This document shows, one piece after another, positions 1 to 6,951 of a stretch of 13,446 nucleotides of DNA. The translations under genes were made by a program, and so were the position numbers. Positions within the stretch are counted from its first letter, which is position 1. Every line of letters begins with the position of its first letter. Source of the DNA: CAVPRW01 sp046727435 [NCBI: bacterium] (GTDB lineage: Bacteria; Tectomicrobia; Entotheonellia; J063); NCBI GenBank assembly GCA_046727435.1, contig JBKPCR010000469.1, forward strand, positions 1 through 13,446, read 5' to 3'. The notes beneath the pieces are model-generated. The model was given only the letters and a program-made list of their open reading frames with translations, made no database searches and was not told the DNA's origin.

Positions 1-447
1 CACGTGGGCGACCACCGCACGGAAGAAGGTCGTGCCCTCCTGGCGAAGCATTCCCCGCTGACGTATGTCGACCGTATTTGCCGTCCGCTACTCATCGGCC
101 AGGGGGCCAACGACCCGCGGGTGAAACAAGCCGAATCCGACCAGATCGTAGCGGCCATGCAGGCGAAGAACATCCCTGTCACCTACGTGCTCTACCCCGA
201 TGAGGGGCACGGCTTCGCCCGCCCCGAGAACAATCGGTCGTTCTATGCCATCACCGAAGCCTTCCTGGCGAAGTCCCTGGGTGGTCGGTGCGAGCCGATT
301 GGCAGCGATTTTGACGGTGCCAGTCTCACGGTCCCCATCGGCGTAGAAGAGGTTCCGGGCCTAGCCGAGGCCATGGCGGCGCGGCGATCGAATACCGATG
401 GAGGCGGAGAGCACCAGCACCTTGATGCCTCTCGGTCGGGAAGCTGA
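1..447 (+). CDS. S9-family (prolyl oligopeptidase-like) peptidase, C-terminal part
   Basis: The reading frame is open at the left edge, so only the last 148 residues are present. They match the end of the alpha/beta-hydrolase catalytic domain of S9 serine peptidases. The acid residue lies in GQGANDPRV (Asp38 counted from the first codon) and the catalytic histidine in YPDEGHGF (His70). The nucleophile serine would lie upstream, outside the window. The stretch from FLAKSLGGR to the VPGLAEA segment is the usual family C-terminus. About 20 further polar residues, including EHQH, follow it and look like a non-conserved tail. The gene ends in TGA at 445-447. Such enzymes cleave peptides, often in the periplasm or cytoplasm; the location cannot be read from this part. 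It runs opposite to the copper genes and is probably unrelated to them. Confidence 0.88.
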   Translation, partial: HVGDHRTEEGRALLAKHSPLTYVDRICRPLLIGQGANDPRVKQAESDQIVAAMQAKNIPVTYVLYPDEGHGFARPENNRSFYAITEAFLAKSLGGRCEPIGSDFDGASLTVPIGVEEVPGLAEAMAARRSNTDGGGEHQHLDASRSGS

Positions 448-603
448 GGACACACTATTGGCCTCTGCACTGGATCATCGACTACCTGCCCTCTAGGGAG
501 CAGCAGTTCTTGGCAAAGCTGGCGGCGCATTGCCTAGCGAACTTCCCGGGTGGACAGGAGATATGAAGTCGTCCCGAAGCCGGGCATCATAGAAACAGAG
601 GGC

Positions 604-633
604 GCGGAGGTCCGCATGCAGCCGAACCTCCGC
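604..633 (-). terminator. Weak candidate terminator hairpin after the peroxiredoxin gene
   Basis: An 8-bp perfect inverted repeat (GCGGAGGT at 604-611, ACCTCCGC at 626-633) with a 14-nt loop lies about 35 bp past the peroxiredoxin stop. On the - strand it is followed only by a short T-rich patch (TGTTTCT), not a true T-tract. It could equally be chance. Confidence 0.22.
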
Positions 634-666
634 CGGCGTGGTGCGCAGGCAGGAGGCGATCGAGTG

Positions 667-1254
667 TTACTTGACCTCCTTGAGAACAGCGCAGGCCTCG
701 AGTGCGTATGCTGGGTCGAGGGCTTCTTGGGCCATAAACACCTGCTGCACAATCCCCGCGCGATCGATGACAAACGTCGTGCGGCGGGCGACGACATTCT
801 GTTCGTCGAAGACGCCGTAGGCTCGGCTGACGTCTCGCTTGGCGTCGCTCAGAATGGTAAACTGAGCCCCCAACTTCTCGGCGAACGCGGCGTTGGCCCA
901 CGGGCTGTCCACACTGATCCCGACAATCACCGTGTTATTCGCATTAAACTGGCCCGTGGTTTCCTGATATTTCGTCATTTCGTTCGTGCAACCCGATGAG
1001 AATGCCGCGGGAAAAAACGCCAGCACGACATTCTTCTGACCTTTGAAGTCACTGAGTTTGACCTCCTTCCTCTGACGCCGGCCATTCGCGTCGGCGGGCG
1101 CGAGGTAGTTGGCGGAAAAGTCAGGAGCCTCCTGTCCTACCTTGATGCTGGGTGGGGGTGGCGGAGCCGGCGCCTGGGCCTGGAGCACTGCCGTCGTAAG
1201 CAGAGCAACGGCCAGTGCCATGGGCAGCGTTCTCAAGTATGGGTGGGTGTTCAT
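667..1254 (-). CDS. Secreted peroxiredoxin (AhpC/TSA, BCP-like)
   Basis: This 195-residue protein is a thiol peroxidase that would reduce hydrogen or organic peroxides. A signal peptide (residues 1-28, MNTHPYLRTL start, cleavage near LQAQA) and a Pro-rich linker PAPPPPP place it in the periplasm. The peroxiredoxin fold follows: APDF near 43-46, then FFPAAFSSGCTNEM with the peroxidatic Cys89 in the family P-x3-(T/S)-x2-C context. Cys188 near the C-terminus is a possible resolving cysteine. An upstream extension of the frame is open to 1440, but the ATG at 1252-1254 is preferred because AAGGGAG lies 8 nt upstream and the signal peptide begins there. It is the last gene of the - strand copper run and is separated from it by 294 bp that contain a candidate promoter of its own. 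A role in copper-linked oxidative stress is inferred from position only. Confidence 0.9.
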   Translation of the reverse strand: MNTHPYLRTLPMALAVALLTTAVLQAQAPAPPPPPSIKVGQEAPDFSANYLAPADANGRRQRKEVKLSDFKGQKNVVLAFFPAAFSSGCTNEMTKYQETTGQFNANNTVIVGISVDSPWANAAFAEKLGAQFTILSDAKRDVSRAYGVFDEQNVVARRTTFVIDRAGIVQQVFMAQEALDPAYALEACAVLKEVK

Positions 1255-1305
1255 CGGACGACTCCCTTCACGTATGGGGTTCCAGGAGCAACGGCTGGAA
1301 AATGT

Positions 1306-1345
1306 CCCAGGTGGCACTACTATACTATACTGTGCCTGGGCACAA
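1306..1345 (-). promoter_or_regulatory. Candidate promoter with an overlapping dyad, upstream of the peroxiredoxin
   Basis: Read on the - strand there are two overlapping TATAGT -10-like hexamers (1329-1324 and 1324-1319). A poor -35 candidate, TTGTGC (1345-1340), lies 15 nt before the second. The -10 region sits in the loop of an imperfect dyad: CCCAGG-tgg-CAC (1306-1317) pairs with GTG-CCTGGG (1332-1340), with further T-A and G-C pairs outside. A regulator bound to the dyad would cover the promoter. The 5' leader would be about 55 nt. Confidence 0.38.
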
Positions 1346-1548
1346 AAGCGATAACTTTTCAGAGGATGCCTCGAGAGCGCGACTGCGCACCACCCTCGGC
1401 GCATGAATCCGCTGCTCACACATCTGGAGGAAGCGATCACCAGCTCTCAGCAACTCTGCACCTCACTGTTGCATAAGTCGGTAGCTATGAGTACGTCCAT
1501 ACGGATATGGATAAACTCTATGTTGAAGTTTTCATGAAAGTTGCAGGG

Positions 1549-2133
1549 CTAACGCGACGCTGGAGGAAATTCGGCATCGGCCCTTGCGGCTGGACAACCG
1601 AAGCTGCCGATGATGGCCTTGCGTGTGACCTGCTCTGAGAGCTTCACTGTGTTTTTGTCCTCAACTGACACATGTCCCAAGGGATTACAGGCAAAAATGA
1701 GGTCGACAGGGATCTTGTCGACGGTACCGAACAGTCGGAAGCTATACGTGGTAGCGACCGTTGGATAGAACACCACTTCATAGCGACCGGGAGCAGCGTA
1801 GGTCGGCTTCAAGTCAAACACTCTGGCATGCGGTCCGGCCTTCACTTCCACCTTGAGGGTCTTGTCGAGGTTATCCACCGGCTTCACCTCTGGGGCCCTG
1901 GCATCGAGGGGATTTGTGCGATCGGGAAGCACAATTCTCAAGTCCAGACCACTCCTATCCCCCGTATAGACTGGCTCATGGAGAAATCCAACGACGAGGA
2001 GGTAATCGCTGATGCCAATTTGGACTAATTGTCGCTCATGGGCCACGGTAGGTCTTCCCCAGAGCGTCAGAGCAGCAACAGCACAGGCCATACCATAGAA
2101 ACGCACATGTCCTACCCCATGAAAGCGCATCAT
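1549..2133 (-). CDS. Secreted protein of unknown function with a predicted mature N-terminal His, linked to CopCD
   Basis: The product is 194 residues with a signal peptide (about 1-31, ending PTVA) and a likely cleavage just before HERQ, so His32 would be the first residue of the mature protein. The body is predicted to be beta-rich: DYLLVVGFLHEP near 43-54, a KTLKVEV strand near 91-97, a GRYEVVFYPT strand near 116-125 and TYSFRLFGT near 129-137. Two cysteines (149, 180) could form a disulfide. I recall similar VVGFLxEP and FRxFGT proteins next to CopC/CopD genes in other bacteria, but know no assigned function. The start follows the fusion-gene stop by one base, with AGGAGG inside the previous gene's last codons, so translation is probably coupled. 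A second ATG directly follows the first (2130-2128) and is an equally good start. Confidence 0.8.
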   Translation of the reverse strand: MMRFHGVGHVRFYGMACAVAALTLWGRPTVAHERQLVQIGISDYLLVVGFLHEPVYTGDRSGLDLRIVLPDRTNPLDARAPEVKPVDNLDKTLKVEVKAGPHARVFDLKPTYAAPGRYEVVFYPTVATTYSFRLFGTVDKIPVDLIFACNPLGHVSVEDKNTVKLSEQVTRKAIIGSFGCPAARADAEFPPASR

Positions 2134-2134
2134 C

Positions 2135-3988
2135 TTACCTCCTGTCTGGCTGAGACACTTGACGTTGGTTGCTGACGGTGATGCGTTGAAGTGCAGCGTT
2201 GAGGCGGCGAATACTGATCAGGAAGAGGAATAGGGTCACACCAACAATACCCAGGTACGCTATTACGGTCACTGGGTTCAGGCCAGCGGATGAGGGGGCT
2301 GGCGCGTGCTGATCGGTTTGGCTCGTCAGCACCAGGTCGAAATGATCGTGGAGATCATATGCCCCTTGACGTTGGACTGTCACCTGGCCCCTCCACCTGC
2401 CTTCCATCCCAAGTATCAAGTCTTTCTCGCGGAAGATACCTGGCAACTCCCGGGCGAGTGTGACACCAATGGGTGCCGTCTCGGACCCCGCTACCTGCAA
2501 CTGCAGCAAGGCTCCTGTAGCATCAGTGAGCGGCTCGCCATCACGGCCGGTGACGGTCAGCCGAATCTCGTTGGGCCCTGGCCGTAACGGCCTGACCTCG
2601 ATGACTAGCTGCGCGTTGTCCACAGTACGCACCTGCCGAAACGTCTCGTCGACATGAGGCGAAGGGGTATAGGGTGGAGAGGTGGTTCCCAGGAATGAGG
2701 CCAAGAGTAGCGCTAATAGCCCCAAGAATGCCTCGATCCGTAGCGTTTGCCTGAACCACTGACTGTGAGGGCTTGCGCTGCGACCCAATACATCGAGACT
2801 CGCGACGATACGCGGGTGGACGATGAACTGATGATATCCCCCCAGGGCAACCATGAGCCCCACGACACAGAGTTTCGCGAGCAGTATGCGGCCATACAGT
2901 GTCGACATCAGATGATCAAGGGAGCCCAGATGCAACTGGGTGAGGTAGAGCCCGCTGACGGTGAGTAGACCGACGGACCCTACGGCGAGCACGGAGAAAG
3001 CCGGAATGGCCCAGGCGAGCTCGCCGGCTGCAGACGGTTCACGAAACGTACTCCACCAGAACAGCGTGGCGAAATACCCCAGCCCTCCCACCCATAAGGC
3101 GACCCCGAGCAGGTGAACCAGTTCCGCACCAAGCGCCAGACCTCTCCAGGCAAGGGTTGCCACACTATGGCTCACCAGCGCATCGCTCATGAGCAAGAGG
3201 ACGGTGAGGGCTAGCGCCATCGCCCAAAACCACGTGCGTCCCCCAGAGAACCACCAGTAGCCGACCAGGACCCCGACGAGGAGAACAGCCATACCGAGCT
3301 TCGCCGCTGTGATCTGACCGATGGTGCTAGACATGACCATGCCAAGCCCCACCCATCCGCTCCCGTCGACAGGGAGCCGCTGTAACCTGGCGAACAAGGT
3401 AAGACTGCCGGCGAGGAGTATGACCGCAAGCCATGAAAGCACATACGACGGCGGCGGGACACGGGGCAGCTTCCTGCGCCAGAACACCAATGAAGCGGTC
3501 AACATGCCGATCAACGCGACTGCCCCCGGTATCCCGAACCACCGGGCGAGCGCATCGATCCACCCGGTCACGGCGATCACCTGGCCCGCCTCGAAAGGCC
3601 GTGAAACCGCCGCCCCCCCGACCACAAACACGTACGCCCCCTCAGTGACATGGCCGTCATCAGCCGACATGACACGCCATGAGACGGTATAAACCCCGGC
3701 ATCGACAGGCGGAAGTGTCACGCGGTAGAGCCAGGGGTCACTGGGGACAATGGCAGCCGTGCCGTCATCGAGACGAGTACCATGCGCATCGAAAACCCAT
3801 AGGGCGCTGCCACGAGGCTCCACTCGCTCACTAAAACGGATGGTAATCTCGTGCGGCGCCTCCGACAGGACGGCGTTGGCAGCTGGCAGGGTTGTTCTTG
3901 GCACGGCATGAGCGTAGACAGAAGAAGGCCCCAGCAACGAGACGATGCCACCGATTATAAACAGAAGCAGACGTCCGCCCGTCCTCAT
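2135..3988 (-). CDS. CopC-CopD copper-binding/copper import fusion protein with its own internal start
   Basis: From the internal ATG at 3986-3988 the product is 617 residues and looks complete. A signal peptide (1-26, ending SSVYA) precedes a CopC domain, HAVPRTTLPAANAVL to YVFVV, about 27-122. Its predicted mature N-terminal His27 and DDGHVTEG (His113) fit the Cu(II) site of CopC. A CopD domain with about eight membrane segments follows (about 145-435), with LVHLLGVALWVGGLGYF and YGRILLAKLCVVGLM typical of the family. A periplasmic beta-domain resembling YtkA/FixH-like regions lies at about 450-555, and a last membrane segment at about 573-590. CopC binds periplasmic copper and CopD is thought to pass it across the inner membrane. 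The internal start has only a weak GGTGG upstream, so expression may depend on readthrough from the receptor fragment. TAA overlaps the ribosome site of the next gene. Confidence 0.83.
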   Translation of the reverse strand: MRTGGRLLLFIIGGIVSLLGPSSVYAHAVPRTTLPAANAVLSEAPHEITIRFSERVEPRGSALWVFDAHGTRLDDGTAAIVPSDPWLYRVTLPPVDAGVYTVSWRVMSADDGHVTEGAYVFVVGGAAVSRPFEAGQVIAVTGWIDALARWFGIPGAVALIGMLTASLVFWRRKLPRVPPPSYVLSWLAVILLAGSLTLFARLQRLPVDGSGWVGLGMVMSSTIGQITAAKLGMAVLLVGVLVGYWWFSGGRTWFWAMALALTVLLLMSDALVSHSVATLAWRGLALGAELVHLLGVALWVGGLGYFATLFWWSTFREPSAAGELAWAIPAFSVLAVGSVGLLTVSGLYLTQLHLGSLDHLMSTLYGRILLAKLCVVGLMVALGGYHQFIVHPRIVASLDVLGRSASPHSQWFRQTLRIEAFLGLLALLLASFLGTTSPPYTPSPHVDETFRQVRTVDNAQLVIEVRPLRPGPNEIRLTVTGRDGEPLTDATGALLQLQVAGSETAPIGVTLARELPGIFREKDLILGMEGRWRGQVTVQRQGAYDLHDHFDLVLTSQTDQHAPAPSSAGLNPVTVIAYLGIVGVTLFLFLISIRRLNAALQRITVSNQRQVSQPDRR

Positions 3989-4876
3989 CGCCACCGCGAA
4001 GGCACCGCGGAGGTAGTCGTAGTTGCGCGCCTCATCGGCGAACGCTGCCGCTGGGTTACGCTGTCGAGGGTTGCTCTTGAACTCCGGCAGGGTCAGAGAC
4101 CCGGGCAGATTTTCCTCATTGCGCACATAGGTGAAGTCGAGGCGCATCGTGGTGCCCCCCGGCAGCTGATAGCCGTAGGTCGAATACACACGATCGCGGG
4201 TCTGCTCACTGTGCTCGCGGTAGCCAGTCAACCGTGTATCAGCAATACCAACATAGTAATCGAATGGCCCCAGCACGTGGCCGCTGGCGATGTAATTCTT
4301 GAAGAAGTCATACGAGCCCGCCTCGCTGCGCAACTCGATCGGACCGGCATCATAGCCGGTTTTTGTCACAAGGTTAATGGCCCCGCCAAGACTGTTGGCG
4401 CCAAAGCGCAGCGCATTACTTCCTTTGAAGACCTCAATATACTTGGTGGAGAGAAGCTCCAACGATTCGAAATCGCTGAAGCCATCGGCGTTGCCATACA
4501 TAAACCCATCGATCAACACATTGATGCCGCGGAGATGAAAATTGTTACGCAAACCGGAACCACGGATCGAGAGCTGGCTCTCCTCGGCGGCACCGAAGCG
4601 CGGACGGACCAGCACCCCCGGCACAAAATCGAGAGCATCTTTGAGATTCGCGCCGCGCGACTCCTCAATCTCTTTAGAGCCAACGACCTCCGCGCCACCC
4701 GGAATACGCTCGATCTCTTGTCGGGCTTCCTCCGCACTGTGGAGGCGGTCAGGGATAGCCCCAGAGGGCAATGGGACTCCTTTGACGATCACCGGAGGCA
4801 GCGGTGTCGTGGGCTGTTGCGCACTGACTGTGGAAAGGCATAGGAGCGTCGCAACCATGAGGATCATGAACAACAT
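2135..4876 (-). CDS. In-frame fusion: TonB-receptor plug region + CopC + CopD
   Basis: One uninterrupted 913-codon frame runs from ATG 4876 to TAA 2135. Residues 1-19 (MLFMILMVATL start) are a signal peptide. Residues about 25-175 are a TonB-dependent receptor plug with RGSGLRNNFHLRG and GANSLGGAINLVTKTG. Residues about 176-293 are the first barrel strands, ending at YDYLRGAF. The frame then passes directly into MRTGGRLLLF, the signal peptide of a complete CopC-CopD protein. The ATG at 4876 is chosen because GGGAGG lies 6 nt upstream; the frame is open to 4993 but without signal-like sequence. A receptor with only a few barrel strands cannot form a pore. I therefore read this as a deletion or rearrangement that joined two genes, or an assembly error, rather than an evolved bifunctional protein. 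The two parts are listed separately below. Confidence 0.72.
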   Translation of the reverse strand: MLFMILMVATLLCLSTVSAQQPTTPLPPVIVKGVPLPSGAIPDRLHSAEEARQEIERIPGGAEVVGSKEIEESRGANLKDALDFVPGVLVRPRFGAAEESQLSIRGSGLRNNFHLRGINVLIDGFMYGNADGFSDFESLELLSTKYIEVFKGSNALRFGANSLGGAINLVTKTGYDAGPIELRSEAGSYDFFKNYIASGHVLGPFDYYVGIADTRLTGYREHSEQTRDRVYSTYGYQLPGGTTMRLDFTYVRNEENLPGSLTLPEFKSNPRQRNPAAAFADEARNYDYLRGAFAVAMRTGGRLLLFIIGGIVSLLGPSSVYAHAVPRTTLPAANAVLSEAPHEITIRFSERVEPRGSALWVFDAHGTRLDDGTAAIVPSDPWLYRVTLPPVDAGVYTVSWRVMSADDGHVTEGAYVFVVGGAAVSRPFEAGQVIAVTGWIDALARWFGIPGAVALIGMLTASLVFWRRKLPRVPPPSYVLSWLAVILLAGSLTLFARLQRLPVDGSGWVGLGMVMSSTIGQITAAKLGMAVLLVGVLVGYWWFSGGRTWFWAMALALTVLLLMSDALVSHSVATLAWRGLALGAELVHLLGVALWVGGLGYFATLFWWSTFREPSAAGELAWAIPAFSVLAVGSVGLLTVSGLYLTQLHLGSLDHLMSTLYGRILLAKLCVVGLMVALGGYHQFIVHPRIVASLDVLGRSASPHSQWFRQTLRIEAFLGLLALLLASFLGTTSPPYTPSPHVDETFRQVRTVDNAQLVIEVRPLRPGPNEIRLTVTGRDGEPLTDATGALLQLQVAGSETAPIGVTLARELPGIFREKDLILGMEGRWRGQVTVQRQGAYDLHDHFDLVLTSQTDQHAPAPSSAGLNPVTVIAYLGIVGVTLFLFLISIRRLNAALQRITVSNQRQVSQPDRR
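3989..4876 (-). pseudogene. Truncated TonB-dependent receptor (signal peptide, plug, first barrel strands)
   Basis: This 296-codon 5' fragment is about 40-45 percent of a normal receptor (650-750 residues). It keeps the signal peptide, a TonB-box-like VIVKG region after PTTPLPP, the plug from about residue 50 to 170 (EVFKGSNALRFGAN before the GGAINLVTKTG motif), and the beginning of the barrel (SYDFFKNYIASG, YYVGIADTRL, MRLDFTYV). The periplasmic turn LPEFKSNPRQRN typical of such receptors is present, and the match stops near YDYLRGAF. The remaining roughly 20 strands and the C-terminal aromatic residue are missing. Full-length relatives bring metal chelates or cofactors across the outer membrane with TonB energy. 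Given its neighbours, the parent was probably a copper (or zinc) receptor, but no ligand residues prove this. Confidence 0.78.
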
Positions 4877-5146
4877 TGTGAGCCTCCCACCTTGAGGATC
4901 GAGTTTTCTCGAATGGTCCGATCGCGGCTGGCCTGAGGGTCGTGGGCCATACAGAACCTGGCAGCCCTGTGCCATACGGCCTGGCCCGAGCATGACCCAC
5001 TCCCACCAAGGACAGCGGAAGAGCCTCAGGACGACAAGCCCCTGACTTGGGGTACTCTTCTAGTCAAGACTGAACGCAGGAATCCGCGTAATCGAATGCG
5101 CTCGATGCGTCTTCGGAGTTTGTGGCTTGGCGCAGGGCCTGACAAT
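4877..5146 (-). other. Intergenic leader before the TonB-receptor fragment
   Basis: This 270-bp gap holds the good Shine-Dalgarno GGGAGG (complement of 4883-4888) of the receptor start. A repeated GCCATAC (4946-4952 and 4971-4977) and a small CCCC/GGGG hairpin near 5040-5056 are visible. No convincing -10/-35 pair and no gene were found. Confidence 0.45.
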
Positions 5147-5512
5147 TTAGGAGCGGGACATGATTGGTGGAGAGCGGGCCTGAGAGGTGGGTCGAGGGGT
5201 TGTGACTGCCTGTAGCGGTTGCGCGCAGCTCGTTTGCTCCGCTGTAGAGAGGAAGACTGACAGAGAGGCAAAGAAATCCCCGGCGAGCGGGATGTGCTGC
5301 ATAAGCGAGAGGACAAGGCAATCCGCAAGCTGAGATGTGTGGGTCTGTGGGTGGGGAGGCCCTGGATGCCGGTCGGCCAGATGGTGTACGAGATGCGGCC
5401 CGGAGGCGGCAATCAAGATACCGAGGCAGATCAGCACGCTAAGGGCGATCAGACGGTCGCCGATGGTTACGCACTGGCCCACAGCCCTGCTCATTGGGGG
5501 TCTAGAACGCAT
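5147..5512 (-). CDS. Small His/Cys membrane protein, copper-cluster associated (paralogue of the 6952-7497 gene)
   Basis: This 121-residue protein has one membrane segment (about 20-37, LIALSVLICLGILIAASG), which may also act as a signal anchor. It is followed by HLVHHLADRHPGPPHPQTH, ADCLVLSLMQH (Cys65, His73), a second hydrophobic patch (FFASLSVFL), Cys96, and the C-terminal end QARSPPIMSRS. The HxVHHL, A(D/E)CLVxSxxQH and R(A/S)PP elements recur in the same order in the 6952-7497 product, so the two are probably related. The order of His, Cys and a final R-x-PP is reminiscent of DUF2946-type proteins found with copper genes, but I cannot confirm membership. The start at 5512 is chosen over 5581 and 5494 because GGGAG lies 5 nt upstream. 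It follows PCuAC after 88 bp on the same strand. No function is known; metal binding is inferred from its His and Cys residues. Confidence 0.68.
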   Translation of the reverse strand: MRSRPPMSRAVGQCVTIGDRLIALSVLICLGILIAASGPHLVHHLADRHPGPPHPQTHTSQLADCLVLSLMQHIPLAGDFFASLSVFLSTAEQTSCAQPLQAVTTPRPTSQARSPPIMSRS

Positions 5513-5600
5513 CCGGGCTCCCAACCCACGTATTCTTGTGACGGGCGCGACATTATGCGTCCGACGTCGCGGCCACCTCATCGCTGCCCATCTAGACCGA

Positions 5601-6092
5601 TCACTTCACCGGCGCCTCCACTGACATCTGCCCTGCCTTTTCGAAGCTCAACCCAACGTTCAGGGTCTCTCCCGATTTAAGATCCTGTTTGAGCCCAAGC
5701 AACATGATGTGGTACCCCCCCGGTTTCATTTCGAGCTTTCCGCCGGCGGGAACATCAAATTTCGGGAGCGGTCGCATGACCATTTTGCCGTCTTGCTCGA
5801 CTGTCGCGTGTAACTCGACGGTAGTCGCCACATCCGTTGAGGCCGATAGGAGGGCGTCGGCCTCGCTCCCATGGTTGCTGATGGTGACATACGCTGCGCC
5901 ATTACCTGCGGTTATTGCACCTCCACCTTGGCTACTTTGCCCTCCCTGGACCATCGATGGCGCCCGTCGAGCCCAGGCGTTTTCCAGCTGAATGGTTGTG
6001 TGACGGTGTCCTATATGGCCGGCAGATGTCTGACCGATCACCACAAGTCCATACATCACGATGAGGACTCCTACAGCATGCGTAAATCGCAT
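5601..6092 (-). CDS. PCuAC periplasmic copper chaperone
   Basis: The 163-residue product has an N-terminal signal peptide or anchor (about 1-24) and a His-rich start to the mature part (GHIGHRH, 25-31). The Cu(I) site is intact: His95, Met106, His128 and Met130 match the family spacing H-x10-M-x21-H-x-M exactly (ELHATVEQDGKMVM and GGYHIM). The domain begins near LENAWARRAPS and ends with LNVGLSF. A Gly/Ser-rich insert (VQGGQSSQGGGAIT) lies in an early loop. PCuAC proteins carry copper in the periplasm and hand it to CuA sites of oxidases, often together with SCO1. Here the start is only 3 nt after the SCO1 stop, and its GAGGAG ribosome site lies in the last SCO1 codons, so the pair is translationally coupled. 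Confidence 0.95.
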   Translation of the reverse strand: MRFTHAVGVLIVMYGLVVIGQTSAGHIGHRHTTIQLENAWARRAPSMVQGGQSSQGGGAITAGNGAAYVTISNHGSEADALLSASTDVATTVELHATVEQDGKMVMRPLPKFDVPAGGKLEMKPGGYHIMLLGLKQDLKSGETLNVGLSFEKAGQMSVEAPVK

Positions 6093-6095
6093 GAG

Positions 6096-6686
6096 CTAAC
6101 TCCTCAGAAGCTGCTTGATGTCATCAGCCATTTCCTCGGGCGACAGGCCAAAGGGGAACAGCACACGGAGACGCCCCTCGGGGTCGATGACGTAGGTATA
6201 GGCCGAATGGGCAATGAGATACCCCGCCGAGGTGCCGGCAACCGCCTCTTTCTCGGCGATCACTCCGTACATCGTCCGTACCTGTGCGAGCTGTTCGGCG
6301 CTCCCGGTCAGCCCGATGAAGGTCGGATCGAAGGCCTTTGTGTAGATGCCCAAGCGCTCAGGGGTATCGCGCTCGGGGTCGAGCGTGATGAACGCCATCT
6401 GCACGCGCTTGGCGGCATCCCCCAGGCGAGCTCGAACCTGCGATAACTCCACGAGTGTCGTCGGGCAGACATCCGGACAGAAGGTGTACCCAAAGCTGAG
6501 GAGGACGACCTTGCCCCGCTGTTGGCTGAGTTTAAATTCAGACCCATCCGAAGCTTGGAGGGTAAAATCCATCGCTGATGGTGGTGGGACCAGTGCTTGC
6601 CCGGCAAACTGGGCACTCTGTAGTACCGCCGGAGCGACCAGCGCGCAGCACAGCCCCATCATCCACCGCACAAGCGTTCGTCTCAT
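6096..6686 (-). CDS. SCO1/SenC/PrrC copper-binding thioredoxin-fold protein
   Basis: The product is 196 residues, with a signal peptide or membrane anchor (about 1-26, RRTLVRWMMGLCCALVAPA) and one thioredoxin-like domain. The copper ligands are present: Cys70 and Cys74 in FGYTFCPDVCPTT, and His160 in LIAHSAYTYVID. DPERDTPERL near 104-112 and a C-terminal SPEEMADDIKQLL helix are typical of the family. SCO proteins mature the CuA centre of cytochrome c oxidase and act as thiol-disulfide or copper-transfer partners of PCuAC, encoded directly downstream. The ATG at 6684-6686 is preferred over the open extension to 6782 because AAGGAG lies 5 nt upstream and the signal peptide starts there. Confidence 0.95.
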   Translation of the reverse strand: MRRTLVRWMMGLCCALVAPAVLQSAQFAGQALVPPPSAMDFTLQASDGSEFKLSQQRGKVVLLSFGYTFCPDVCPTTLVELSQVRARLGDAAKRVQMAFITLDPERDTPERLGIYTKAFDPTFIGLTGSAEQLAQVRTMYGVIAEKEAVAGTSAGYLIAHSAYTYVIDPEGRLRVLFPFGLSPEEMADDIKQLLRS

Positions 6687-6951
6687 CTTGACTCCTTGCC
6701 GGCAAACCCCTCTTGAGAGCCCGCAAGATACAGGCGTCTGACGGCCATGAGTGGGTTCGATGTTGATCACACACCTGTACAAACGCGTACATGGAACGCC
6801 GTTATCGAGGCAAGCCGCTCACATGGCACGGAAGTCCAGAATGTGGCCCACTCAGCTAGTGGTCATGCGTCGCAAGACACAGACACGTCCGCATGGGCAG
6901 CGCTTCTGCCTCTGATACATCCAAATCGGGAAGAGCAACACTCAGGAGTTG
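6687..6951 (-). promoter_or_regulatory. Leader before SCO1 with a TGTAC-N6-GTACA dyad
   Basis: This 265-bp gap carries no credible gene. It holds the SCO1 Shine-Dalgarno and a 16-bp dyad TGTAC-AAACGC-GTACA at 6776-6791, about 90 bp upstream of the SCO1 start. That position would suit an operator, but no clear -10/-35 pair was identified around it. Confidence 0.3.

Noticed and set aside
550-999. 149-codon + strand frame
   Set aside because: It overlaps the peroxiredoxin gene in antisense, has no ribosome site and no recognisable domain.
3851-4843. 330-codon frame on the + strand
   Set aside because: It lies entirely antisense to the clear TonB-plug and CopC coding sequence, and its translation shows no family features; it is a by-product of GC-rich codon use.
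5871-6446. 191-codon + strand frame
   Set aside because: It is antisense to PCuAC and SCO1, both of which have intact metal-site motifs on the other strand.
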